Source: Symsagittifera roscoffensis (lineage: Eukaryota; Xenacoelomorpha; Acoela; Convolutidae). Taken from it: a stretch of 64,000 bases of DNA. The translations under genes and the position numbers were made by a program. The stretch spans positions 54,080,312 to 54,144,311 of the forward strand of contig NC_087066.1 of the NCBI RefSeq assembly GCF_963678635.1, in the 5' to 3' direction. The notes below the pieces were generated by a model. It saw nothing but the letters and a program-made list of their open reading frames with translations. It did not search any database and had not been told where the DNA came from. Positions 24,251-35,317 of this stretch are shown piece after piece. Numbering within the stretch: the first letter of the stretch is position 1; the number at the start of each line of letters is the position of its first letter.

Positions 24251-25730
24251 CTGCATTAGGTGGTGGTTGAATTGAGGTTGAAGCGAAATTGTGTGGCTGA
24301 GGAACAAATGATGTCGGATAAGCAAAGCACTATGTGGATAGCTGGGGACTTGAGACAACTGCTGTGTTGACACTTGCGCTTGGTTATTGTAAAACACTGT
24401 CCCTCCAACAGTGCACGGGTTTTGTGAAAGTGGTGGTTGCACTATTGGTGTGACAGTTTGAACGGTATTTAACGCCTGGGGTACTGTAGAATCTGATGCG
24501 GTAAATGGCGTGGTGGTTGGAGGTGCCATTCTCCAGGTTTTCATATTGGGTATATAACGAACTGGATGTGGATGGTTGAGGGATGGTTGATTTGTTGAAA
24601 CACGAGTTGAGTTATTAATACTCGCTGGTGGAGCAGTAATAGGAATCAGGTTCACCGGCTGGGTTGCCGTATTGACTGTTGTATTAATTGGGACAGAAGC
24701 ATGTAATGTGGGGACCATTGCTGCTGGCATACGTGGAATGAAAGGAAGCGGGGGCGAGGACGGGGGCGGGGGTGGTGGCGGCGGCGGGGGGAGAGGTTGA
24801 GAAGGAATCTTCAAATTATGAACGGTAGATGATACCACCGATTGTAATGGTAGGCAAACGCTTGGGTTGCTACTGGATGGAAAAAGGTGGACGTTAATTA
24901 GATCAACCGTGCTTGATGGTAGAGACGAAGAAACCAAATTAACGATGCCCGGAGGTTGAGGCTCTTGTCAGGGAACAATGGTTATAGTTGATGCAAGTTC
25001 CGACGAATGTGTATCGAGTGCTTCATCTACCCAATCTTTTGTTCGGGTTTCAGCGACAACTTGTTGTGTTCTACTCGAAGGCAGAGCGGTTTTATTGATG
25101 TCAGTATCAATGTCCGATTCATCATCCATTAACTCTGTTTCAACTATTTTGGCCTCATTGAGCTTTCGTTTGTTCTCCTCAACAAGTGTCTCAAGACCCA
25201 ATTCGTTTTCTTTTTCTTTTAGGCGGATACCTGTTTCATTTTCTCACTCGATTTCAAGACGTCGCAATTTTGCTATTTCGAGTTCGCGTTTGCGCTGACT
25301 GGAAGTCATTGAAGACGCTCTAGAGTGCAGGGAACTATATCGGGTGGACCGGCTGACAGTTGAAGCAGCTCGCTATGCTTGCGGGTCAGCATCTCCAGTC
25401 TCTGGAAACAAAGTTTTCGCCATTTCCATGTGCTTAATTGACAATTCCAGCATTTCATCTCGAACGCAAGTAATGCTGATCAACCAAGTGTCAAGATCAG
25501 CGAGAGCACTGCTAGGTTCTAGCGTTTTTTGAGCAAGAAGGCGAAGGTCGTCGTTTTTCCTTATTGCGTTTTCTATTGCTATTTGGCACTGCTGGATAGA
25601 CAACTTTGACTGTCCTTACCTTTGCTAAGAGTGAGTCTTTCAGATCTGAATAGAGCCTATAAAACTCCTCCTCATATTTCCTACGTCCGTCAAAACACCT
25701 AGACAGCTTCTGAGCTTGCTTACCTGTCAT
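24248..25730 (-). pseudogene. BEL/Pao gag, N-terminal coiled and proline-rich part, element 1
   Basis: The likely gag start is the ATG at 25728-25730 (MTGKQAQKLSRCF). A charged, coiled-coil-like region follows (about 25000-25600), then a Ser/Thr/Pro-rich linker with a run of about ten prolines (about 24770-24790). There is a frameshift near 25605, a stop near 25243 and another just after 24968. The order matches gag of element 2: charged helix region, DWVDxxxxxxSS motif, Pro-rich linker, DUF1759-like domain. Confidence 0.75.
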
Positions 25731-25779
25731 GACTTAGCTTTAAATAAAGGAAAAGCGGGCGGTTGTGAAGTATCGAAAA

Positions 25780-25850
25780 AAGGGGATTAAAAAGTCAAGT
25801 GTGATGTCACTCTTCACACCTGCTCAGAAAAACCGGAGTTGCAATAAAGA
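25780..25850 (-). repeat. duplicated leader, gag copy (element 1)
   Basis: Its core (25815-25844) matches 26645-26675 in about 29 of 30 bases (cacacctgctcagaaa then aaccggagttgcaa on the plus strand), with a further weak match on the gag side. It lies just upstream of the gag ATG; the other copy lies just upstream of the accessory ORF. Confidence 0.75.
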
Positions 25851-25985
25851 TCGTCACACTTTAATTTACAAAGGGGGGTTGCGAAGTTCACCTCTACGAT
25901 TCAGAGCGAGCGGAAATAAAAAAAAAGGAAAACAGTAATTTAGAACTAAATTACAAATTGAAATACATTGATACTACAAAGAATA

Positions 25986-26578
25986 TCACAGGTTCTTTGC
26001 TGCAGATTTGATAGCTAGGCGGCGGTTGCGTTCGGCACGACGCTTTTTTTTTGAGAGGGTCGCTTTTTTTGTTCTTCATTTTTCTTAAGTTTGCCGTTTT
26101 ACTTCGGACTATCGAGAAAGATTTTAGTTCAAGGTCAGTTTCTTGGTGAATTTGGAAGTACTGACGGAGTAAGCGAGTGTCTTTCAGCTTACGCTTAGAG
26201 ATTAAGTCGCCAGTCACGCTTAAAATTAAAATGCCCGTTGAGCAAAGCAAATCGTAGATATTAGAAGTTTCGACTCGTTGACAATATACAATTGCAGCAA
26301 TATTACTTTTGTAATAAAGCAGAATGTTGCGCAGTTCGCATTCCGTGAAAGCTGTATCGTTGTTACTATTGTGCTTGCTGATTGAATTGTTGATCAGGTC
26401 GTGCCAGATTATTATATCATTTCTATTGGCTAATTCGCCGTCTAAAAAAGTTTGGGCACGTTTTGATTGGTACTTGTGGTTGAGACTTAAACCACCAAAG
26501 GCATAACAGTATTGCGATATGCGGTTTTGTTCTGCTATACGTAGCGTTTATGAGCGAGTTAGCGGCTAATATATAGAT
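25986..26578 (-). pseudogene. relic accessory ORF upstream of gag, element 1
   Basis: This is about 200 codons with two frameshifts (near 26540 and 26060) and no ATG that I can be sure of. Hydrophobic strands alternate with likely helices: IYILAANSL, then DIIIWHDLINNSIS, then IAAIVYCQR, then STGILILSV, then a Lys/Arg-rich tail. Element 2 encodes the same series (VFILGASSL, DLVIWHDAINNSIS, ICAIVYCRR, STGILVLNV, basic tail), so a protein was maintained. The beta/alpha order and first motif recall SGNH hydrolases, but the catalytic residues are not clear. Function unknown. Confidence 0.65.
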
Positions 26579-26609
26579 TTACGACGGCATTCGGCACGAT
26601 AAAAAAAAT

Positions 26610-26680
26610 CTGGGGGGAATCAAGTCAACCGGATTTTGAGAATCTCACACCTGCTCAGAAACAACCGGAGTTGCAAAAAC
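26610..26680 (-). repeat. duplicated leader, accessory-ORF copy (element 1)
   Basis: Direct repeat of 25780-25850, placed immediately before the accessory ORF. Beyond it towards the 5' LTR (26690-27300) lies AT-rich leader with no recognisable gene. Confidence 0.75.
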
Positions 26681-27301
26681 TCAATGTGATTGACTTGATA
26701 TAGTGCTAAGGGGTCTGTACACTGCGTAATTTTATGACAAATTTTTTTTTTTCGAATTTTTTTTTCTTCTTATCGTCTACGTCAGTTTGGTACCGAAATT
26801 AGACAAAATTCTTTTCTAGCGGGTCGGAACGGTGGGTTCGGGTTTGAATTATTGACTACTAACTATAAACTAGCGAATGAAACCAAAATTTTAACTTTTA
26901 GTCAAATTTTTTCGATTTTCGATTTTTTTTGGATTTCGAATTTTCTGGGTGAGGTATTTGGGATAGACTATGGCAAAAGCACTGTAAACATAATGAAATC
27001 AACATTTTAGCACACTGAATGGATTTGATGGGTCACAATAAAAAACTTTAAAGGATCGTAAAACAATTATAGCTCTGGTATTTGAAGAAACTAAACTGAA
27101 AAATTACGTCTTACAATAGTTTTTTTTTGTCAACTTCGGCCATCAAAAACGGTTGGGGAGATTCCTGTCTCACTTGCAGGTAGCTGTCTGCATACACCTT
27201 TGTGAAACTGCACAATCACCTTTCACTGAGGTACTTCTCACTCACAAAAAACTGAGTCGTCAAGTGTTTCGTCTGGTTTGTCGTCGATTGTCGGCCGACC
27301 A

Positions 27302-27395
27302 TTTTTCCACCTGTGTTCGGTATGTGGTGGGTCGGTCGAGTATATCTTCGGTATGTAGATTGGCTGTATGTATCTCGATTGAGAACACGATTGTT

Positions 27396-27443
<48 letters not shown>

Positions 27444-27836
27444 TTCCTTCAATAATTATCGAAAATCATTAAGAGGAAACAACGGAATAATATCTGTTTC
27501 GGAACAAAATTATCAAGTTTTGAACGAAATCGAAATCGAAAGCGACTTTATTGTCACTACTTTTGCCAAATAGTGGGGATTTTCACGCTTGCCAGAAGTT
27601 AGAAGTCAATTCTGGCCAAAGTCTAATTAAGTTCATGTCCAGAACATCATTTAAAAACAAGTTTGACTTAGGAACATTTTTTATCCGGTTCAAATCAAGT
27701 GTATTCCAAGTTTTTTAGTAGTAAAATACTTGGAATGACCGGGATTCGAACCGGCGACCTTTCGGTTTCAGGTCAAGTACGTTACCGCTAGACTAGCTGG
27801 TCTTGATATGCTTTCATTTTAGTTTCAATCTTGACA
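27302..27836 (-). repeat. 5' LTR of element 1
   Basis: Matches the 3' LTR over its length, with about a dozen substitutions and a longer (TA)n tract (about 27399-27434). The outer end TGTC... is followed by the right target duplication GATTG at 27837-27841. Confidence 0.93.
27742..27795 (-). promoter_or_regulatory. tRNA-like A/B boxes in 5' LTR of element 1
   Basis: B-box GGTTCGAATCC at 27742-27752 and A-box TAGTCTAGCGG at 27785-27795, sense strand of the element, about 45 bases inside the LTR start. One base (G for A next to the B-box) differs from the 3' LTR copy. Confidence 0.6.
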
Positions 27837-28260
27837 GATTGGCTGAAAATCCGCACTCAGAACCAAGTTGACATCCTCACCCTTAAACGGCTTTGGGAAG
27901 TGGGATGTTAACTTGGTCCCCTAATTATGTGTAGTTAGATGAATTGAAGTGTACATAAACAAGATGTACCAGTGGCGTGCCGAGGACGGGGGGAGGGGGC
28001 CGACTGCCCCCTCTTCCCCTTCGATTCTGGTAACTAAACTTTTCCAAAGTGTCCCCCTTTGGTACAATTTTACAAGATCAATTTTTGGCTGACTAAGATC
28101 TAAATTTTTCTAAAGGCGCCCTTGATGCCACTATAACTAAATTTGAGGGGAGATCGCGCGACGAAAAAAAACGCAATTTTTCTGGTCAAAAATTTTTTAA
28201 AAGTGCTTAACGCGTCATTTTTAGGCTGTTTTTTTTCCAACAAACTTTTAATTTTTTTTC
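27837..28260 (+). repeat. tandem duplication, unit 2, right part
   Basis: Continues unit 2 after the retrotransposon and matches 17316-17697. It includes the start of the MITE at 27970. Confidence 0.88.
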
Positions 28261-28305
28261 CAAAAACCATCCACTCCCCTAGAAAAATTTCTGCGCACGC
28301 CACTG
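27970..28305 (+). mobile_element. hAT-like MITE, CAGTGGCGTGC type
   Basis: 336 bp with inverted ends CAGTGGCGTGC. The inside resembles the CAGGGGCGGAT family (g-run, ggcgccc box, aaaacgcaattttt tract). The 8-base flanks (agatgtac, cgctgtat) agree at five positions, so the target duplication is only weakly supported. A truncated copy starts at 17450 in unit 1. No ORF. Confidence 0.65.
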
Positions 28306-28808
28306 CGCTGTATTATTCGGGTTTTATTTTCATGGCAAAATTTTATTCATAATTTTTGAATGAAAAAAAAAAACGTTCTTAACATAAGACTCCCTGGGAA
28401 ATTCGACACTGGCTCACACACCCTCACAAAAAAATAATTTAATCATTTTTTTAGTAGAGCTATGCTGTCTTTTTTTTCCGTAGAACTAATTTTTACATCA
28501 TAGCTTTATTTGTGTTCATTTTCTCGGTTATACCCATTAAGACGTAAATGGCATACTTCCAGCGCAAACTTTAAAAGCAACAAGACTGCTCGTATATCAG
28601 GGCAAAGTATTAATTTCGTATTAATCCATATTGAATAATTTTTGGTACAGAAAAAATTGAATAACCATAAGTTTTAGACAAAATTAAACATCATGTGTTT
28701 AAAATTGAGTCTAACGAAACTGAAACGACCAATTAACTTGCCGTCTCAATTCGAGTTGGAACAATTTTGTAGTCCGAACAATAAAACAAAGTAAACGCAG
28801 TTTTTCTT
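28306..28808. other. gene-free stretch with a repeat fragment
   Basis: No gene. A terminal fragment of the hairpin-ended repeat family (caagactgctcgtatatcag) lies at about 28579-28610 in inverted orientation. Confidence 0.5.
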
Positions 28809-29290
28809 GTTCCCACTCTCGAAGAAATTGTCGGAATATTTGTGCTCGGGTATGGTTTTATTTTCTTCAGACTTCTTAACTAGCCATTTTTGATCATTTT
28901 TTAATATCATCTGCAGGTATTGTTGTCTTGATCTCAAATTTAAATAGATATTTCAACCCGGGGTTCAAAAATAGCCGTTTTCGCCGACTTGGAACAATTA
29001 ACGCGCGATATATTTGGCGCTTTTAACGCGTAAGCAGAGATTTAACCCGTCTTAGAAATAGTTCCAAAAAGGTTAAACCATGATATTTGTAATAATTGCT
29101 ATGGTACTAGGAGCACAATTTTTAACTTTGTTCGTTTTATGGTTTGATTATTTTAAAATCTCAAATGTTAAAAACATATATATCATTTTTTTCGGAAAAG
29201 TTCATCAATTGCTATAAAGCGAAGACTGCTTTATAGATTTTATAAGGCAGCCGGAACATACAAGGCTTCGCCCTGATACCAGCAGTCTTT
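28809..29290 (+). mobile_element. 0.5-kb hairpin-ended repeat, copy 4
   Basis: A diverged full-length copy: tgttcccactctcgaagaaa at the start, ggaatatttgtgctcggg, aacgcgtaagcagagattta, and ggcttcgccctgataccagc at the end. Confidence 0.72.
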
Positions 29291-32200
29291 TTAACCCTGT
29301 TGTCGTTTTTGATTCTGGTAGCAATAAATTCAGCCTCGAAAATTCCAAAAATGGGAAAAAAACGACAGTGAGGAGATATTTCAAATTAACTCTTGTGTTG
29401 TCGGTATCATTGGAAAAGAAACTAAGAACTACAGAAACAAGCCAACGTAAAGTATCTTATACTAAAAATGATCCAACTTTGGAATCAGTTTCTGAGTTTA
29501 TATCTTTTTTGAGTGCGTAAAAATAGTTATCAACCATTCACTTAATGAAAAAACAAAGAAACTATTGTTAAAATTAAAGGGAAACCAATTTCAACCGTTT
29601 TTGGTAGATTTGATCAAAAAATTGACTTATAGACTAAAATTTACTTATAAGCAAACCTTTGAGAATCTATTCAAAATCCAATTACAGAATCCAATTCCAA
29701 TGGTAAGTTAAGGTCCTCAAAGGTTTGCAAAGGGTTAAGTTCGAAGTCGCTCAAAGTAACGTTAGTTTTAAGTACTTAGTTAATCTTTAAAGTAGTTAAA
29801 TCATGCAAAAAACTATCTTAGATTCTAATTCTACGATTAAACTGGCGATTTAAAATGTTTTTTTTTCACAATATTTTTCATTTTATTGGAGGAAATTAAG
29901 ACGTTTTTTTTTGCGGACCGCGTCAGGAATTGGAAGGGGAGCGCGCGCCGAAAAAACTATTTTTTGGTCAAATTTTTCCAAAAAATGTCCAAAAACGGCA
30001 TATTGACCTGTTTTGTCAAAATAGGGTCTCTATAACGTTCTGCGAGGGCTCGGAAAATCAATTTGATCAAACTGAAGAAAAAAAATTTAAATTTGTTTTA
30101 AAATAGCACCCCTCTACCCCCCCCCCCCCCCCCCCCCTCCCCCTACTCGAGAAAACTTTAAATCCGCCCCTGTTTTGCTGTAAAGTTAGTGTTCATAAAG
30201 AGTGGCTCTGAAGAGTGTGAGCCAAAAATGGCTTAGGTTCCATTGTTTAAATTGTTCTGGCAAATAATATTGAGTGCCTTAAAATAAACACGTAGTGTTA
30301 GTTGAGGCATTTATTAAATTTCATGATTCGGACTATGATTCGTTCGGATTCGATTTAGATTATTGTGATTCAGATTATACAATCAATTCAAAAATGTTTT
30401 CTAAGAAAAACTGGTCTGAAAAGTATCGTTTATATAGGCTAACTAATTTTAAAAATTATTCCAAATTGGTTGAAGCAGGCTATGTGTAATAATTGATACG
30501 TTATTAGGAGCAAAATCTATCACTTTGTATTTTATACGGCTGGTAGGGGGATGATAAAAAATCTTCGAAACATTCATGGCAGTCGAAACATTCATGATTA
30601 GTCGTATGTATCTTTCATAGCCGGATTTCTAATAGTCGGACCGCTTCCTTTTAGTTGGAAAAGTTGGAATGTTTTTTAATATGCATCCTGCATCAAATAG
30701 CTTGAGTAATGATGAAAAAATTTGGAAAGTGTTTTCGCTTTGCATATAAAAAGCTTCCATCCGCTTTTTTTTCCAAACGATTTTTGATATGAATTGTACC
30801 TGACTACCCAATATTGGGAAAATCAATTTGACTTGATTATTTGGAATTATTTCTGATTCCAATTAGTTTGCTGACTTGACTACCGAACGCGTAATTGCAA
30901 ATTGGAGTTATAGGTCACATAGTATAACCAAATCTGGTCAAATTGGTATTTTCAGACTCTTATAACTTCTCACAAAAGGAATTTGTGTTTTTTTTTAGTT
31001 TAAAACTGAGGTGGTTCAAAATATTCCATCAAAGCAACCTTATTCAAAAGGTCGAACTATGTCTAAAAATTAAAATATACACGCTGTAAAACTTTTGTTA
31101 AAAATTGGAAAAACTTCACTTTTGCTTCAGTTTTGCAGTTTTCTTCATTAAGCTTGAAGCTGTTCTATTTCAAGCAACCCCTCAATGTTGGCAACAATGT
31201 TGGAGTCCGATCAGTCTGCAATATTTTAGGTAAAAATCAAGTCACGTCTGAGTTGCATGGTAAGATTTATTGGCCAAAAAAGAAACCAAACGTTTTATTG
31301 TATTAGGTAAATAAAATTAGGTATTCAGAATGAAGAAAACTAAAAAAAGATACCTTATTGTTCCGACCATTGAAAATGGGGAGGAACTTTGTATTCGGGT
31401 GTGTTTTAATTTTTTTGTTTTCCACGCAAAATCAGATACTACAAATAATGATCGAATTGGGTTTAGTGATAAATCATAATAAAGTCCTTACAGTACTCAA
31501 AAAAAAATTCCCAGTGTCGAGAAAAATTGGCTTGAATCTTTTGATTTTCCGTCTTATTTCGAGCCAATACAGCGAGCGAGTAGTCTTAATTTAATTGCTT
31601 AAAAGCTTACAATAGCTTAATTTAAAACGTAAAAACTTAAATTACTTGGGTAATGTTAATATTTACTTTGAGTATTTTAGCGCTTTATTTGAATCAAAAT
31701 TTTCAGAAATTCAAAAAACTGCAAAAAACTACTTTTCAAACTTTTCGAAAATTAAATTCTACAAAAACTGTCATTCATTTTGCTTACTTTCGATTATACT
31801 AATCCCCATTTTTTTTGTTCAGCTCCTTTTTTGTTCATACCACGCCGAAAAAAAAACTATAATTTGAAAAAACTTTGTTGTATTTTCTAAGACTATGTTC
31901 GGAACATTCTGTGCTACTTGCACAGCAACCAACTATTCTTGTTGGATATTGGAAAAACAAGTAATTGTTGATTGGAAAAAAACCGTTAATTATGTGCCCA
32001 AAAATAATACCCGTATTGACTCCTATATAGCAGAAACGAAAAAATGTTTTAAACTGCATTCAGAAACCCTTAATAAATTCATGATCAGACCGTTACAAGA
32101 ATTTTACGTCAAAAACTTAATTCTTGTAACATGATTCTAAACAGCAAGTCCTGTTGGAGAAAAGAAAGTTCAAACAAAAAGATTGCACAAAATGATGCAC

Positions 32201-33141
32201 AAAATGATTGCATAAAATATTTTTTTTGCCAATTTTCAATAATTGCGCTGCGCTCATAGAGAGTCGTAGGTTGATCATACTAATAGGATGAATGCACACG
32301 GATTTATGAATTACCCATTGCTTTTATGATTTTCGACCGAATCTATTCTAATCACGGATCCTTTTTAGACAATTCCATTGTTCTTGTGAATGTTCCTAGT
32401 AAATTACGGATTATCCTCGCACTGTTGTTTTAGACAAAATTAGGCCTTTTCGAAAAAGCAATCAAAGCCATCGATCATTTTCCTACAATTCTGCTCTGAC
32501 AAATGCAATATTTTTCTGCAAATTCCGTTCTACGCATGGATGGTTTCAAATAGTTCTAAGTTACTTATGCACGATAAATTTCATAACCTGACTAGCCCAT
32601 TGATGATTTTTCAGCATCATGCTAGTCGATGCTTTAACATCTATTTTGAAAATTACTGGGCCTTCGTATCGAAAATTTCAGCCGTTGAAAATCGTTTTGG
32701 CTAGATTAGGTTATATATGTTAACTTGAATTAAGAGAATAAATAAGTAGACAACTGATTTAAGTAAGATCAAACGAGACAATTTTTTAGGTGAAATCCGA
32801 ACGTGGCACACAATCCGAAGGCCAAACACCTGCTATTGAAATGAAATGAAATTATCGACAAAAGGAACAATCAAGAATTAAATAGACTTGAATCACTGAT
32901 TTAGCACTATGACATACCCTCTTCTAAAAATTAAATAACTGCACTGGTAATGATTTAAATAACGGCACCGGTAATATTTTGGATAAATTTAAGTACTCAA
33001 GGAAATTTTTTAAACGCAAAAGTTATCTCGGTCCTGCCGATCCTAGTTGACGTAAAGCACTGAGAATACGGCTCTAACTGTGTGACATACTAAATTTTTG
33101 TTTATCTGCAACAGTTTTTAAACGTCGACTATTTGCCCCTT
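29291..33141. other. gene-free region with MITE remnants
   Basis: No gene is recognised. A remnant of the CAGGGGCGGAT MITE lies at about 29930-30175 (ends in a long C run and aaatccgcccctg). A fragment of the hairpin-ended repeat lies at about 30450-30560. At 31897-31940 there is a 44-base segment with the hairpin ctgtgctacttgcacag that recurs inverted near 52890. Short open frames here are low-complexity and AT-rich. Confidence 0.5.
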
Positions 33142-33810
33142 TCACTCATCTCCTTTTTCATGAACACCGCCTCGGGATATGTGGCCAATCATGACCCCGC
33201 CCATTTTCGTGACCACCGTTCTTTTTCTGCTTGATTTTCGCGATGTCGTATCACTTTCCGAGTCTAGACTCGAATACGAGACTAGCCGTTGTTTTGCCGC
33301 TCGCTTCTTCTTTCCGCCCGCCGCCGGTACTGTTATTTCCGTCGCCGCCGGTATGCCGTCCTCTTCGCTGTTTTTAGTAGATTTGCCGCTTCCTTTTTCT
33401 GTCGCCGACGTGCTCGCCTTCTCGTTCTGTTCTCCCGCCGATTTCTCTAGATTCGCTAGCTCCGTTACGGATCGTCCTTCGCGCATGGTCACAGTACTTC
33501 CCTCGTTCGGTTCTGCCTGTATTTCGGGCAACTGGGCCAATGGCAGTTTTCCGCCGATCCTTTTTGTAGCCAACGACTGGCTGTCGCTGTCTGATACCGA
33601 CTCCTGTAGCGCTTGCTCGTCAATCGTGATCGCTCCGCCTTGTTTTGCTAAGGTGCCCGATTTTTTCCGCTTTTTAGAGTCTGCGATAGCAATTTTCTTT
33701 CGTAGATCCGCGGGCGTGGGTGGCTTAGTAATCCCTAATGTTCGCTTTTTCGGCGTAGAGGCTTTCCGAACTGCAACCCCGGGTTTCCTAAGCAAGGAAC
33801 CATTATTCAT
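33142..33810 (-). CDS. uncharacterised basic, Ser-rich single-exon ORF
   Basis: An uninterrupted frame of 222 codons from the ATG at 33808-33810 to the TGA at 33142. It is far GC-richer than its surroundings, with codon use like the real exons in this window. The protein is low-complexity: basic N-terminal third (TPKKRTLGITKPPTPADLRKK, ADSKKRKK), acidic/Ser middle (SVSDSDSQS), then KKKRAAKQR and SSRKRT, which look like nuclear localisation signals. No enzyme domain, membrane segment or zinc motif is seen. It could be one exon of a nuclear protein gene, or ORF1/gag of a retroelement whose other parts are not nearby. I do not recognise it. A longer version could begin at the ATG at 33871-33873. 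Confidence 0.5.
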   Translation of the reverse strand: MNNGSLLRKPGVAVRKASTPKKRTLGITKPPTPADLRKKIAIADSKKRKKSGTLAKQGGAITIDEQALQESVSDSDSQSLATKRIGGKLPLAQLPEIQAEPNEGSTVTMREGRSVTELANLEKSAGEQNEKASTSATEKGSGKSTKNSEEDGIPAATEITVPAAGGKKKRAAKQRLVSYSSLDSESDTTSRKSSRKRTVVTKMGGVMIGHISRGGVHEKGDE

Positions 33811-33873
33811 TTTAAGTGTGTACGTACTTTCCGCGACAATTTTGATATTCAATTTCCTGTACCTGCTTATCAT

Positions 33874-35317
33874 CTACAACTGAAAATTACGAATTCTGCC
33901 ATCACAGAGAACCTTCAATGTGACACTTGATTCTTTTATAAAAAAAAGAGTGTGCGCATGAAAGTTTGAAAATTTTATATGGAATTTTTCTTCAGTTTTG
34001 AAACTTTTGCATGGAAAAATGCTTATTGTACATTTTTCATGAACGGAAATATTATGATAAGCAGTTTTCCCATAGAGCGCATGCATGGAACTGTTTGATA
34101 AGCATATTTTATTGGAATTGTAAGATAAGCGTTTTTGTAGCATGAGGGTCATCCCGGGAATCGAAAATGAAGATGATTTTTGCTCTCAAAAACGTCAAAG
34201 CATTTGTTGTTTTGTAAATTTTGTTTTCAAAAGGCTTGCAAAATTCTGATTATACAATAACATAATTTGCTTCACTTCATGAATGATCGCATATTAAGGA
34301 AACAAATTAAATACAAACACAGATGATTCAATTAGTCGTGGGATAATTAGCAGGAAGGTTTGATATATTAAAATTGGTTGCTGATAACCAGGTTTTGTTT
34401 CTGCTGCACGGCTCAAAATTATCAAACGGCTAATTGAACTACTGTTTTCATAGAAAACCCAGATTTTTTTTGACAATAAAAGTTCCAGTCAATCAGATGT
34501 GAGCTTTATTATCGAACAATATTATCAAACAAAACAAAACAGCTCTTGGGTCATTTAGCAATAAAACCCTCAAAGCGAACACAATTACATTTTTGGGTCT
34601 TTTCTGTTATATAGCCAAAAATTATTAAATTTTTAATTTAGAATTTGCTTAAAACTTGGTTTCAGATTATGTTTTGCAATAATTAGTTCAAATTGTCAAA
34701 TAAATTAAAACTGACCGCATAACAGAAAACAAGTTCTGTCTGTTGCTGTGAGGAAACCCTGCAAAAAACTTCAAAAAAGGGAGCAAGAATGAACTAGATG
34801 GTACAATTGCCAAATGTTTATCTATTCTTGTGTAATTTCTGCTGCTTTTTTGATCCAATTCAAAAGTTTTGCCTAAATTTGAGTATCAGTTTTGCATTGA
34901 TACGGAATTTATCGTTTTTCAAATTAAAAGGTGAAATTTTATTGGTTTTTATAAAGCGTTATAGTTATTTTATAGGAGAGGTCCAGTGAGCAGAATAGTC
35001 ATGGAGCAGAGCGCTTTTCAGCTCACAAACAGAGCGCTTTTAAGAGCTGAAGCTATTAATTACCCAACGAATTTTTTCCGCTTCTAATTGTTTGCTGTGA
35101 AACCTAGTTCAGTGAAAGTTTTCATACCGAGTTACCTGCCCTCTAAAAGGAAACTAATTGAAAGTTTTTAAAAGAAAGACAAAAAGTGGTTGAACAAATT
35201 TATACGTCTGAAGTCTGATCAGAATTTTGGAAATAGTTTCAGTCGAATTTGCAAATTTATTTTGTTTGGACAACCAGTTTTGTTGTTGTGTCATGAAGTT
35301 GATCTGCTCTAGGACCA
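33874..35317. other. gene-free region left of element 2
   Basis: AT-rich, no gene or known repeat recognised. It ends with GACCA (35313-35317), the left target duplication of element 2. Confidence 0.5.

Larger units (their letters stand above)
18855..27836 (-). mobile_element. BEL/Pao LTR retrotransposon, element 1 (defective)
   Basis: A complete 8.98-kb insertion on the minus strand. LTRs (18855-19366 and 27302-27836) flank, in element order, a leader, a relic accessory ORF, gag, an aspartic protease, reverse transcriptase, RNase H and integrase. The target duplication is GATTG (18850-18854, 27837-27841). A primer site starting TGGTCGGCCGACAATCG follows the 5' LTR directly, and a purine-rich GGGGCCCGAGGA precedes the 3' LTR. 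The YMDDYLD box and Pao-type protease/RNase H place it in BEL/Pao. Many stops and frameshifts make it non-functional. The LTRs differ at about a dozen positions plus a TA-repeat length change, so it is fairly young. Confidence 0.95.

Noticed and set aside
31895-32134. Cys-rich 79-codon open frame
   Set aside because: Its start is the dispersed 44-base hairpin segment also found inverted at 52888. The rest is AT-rich with no domain.
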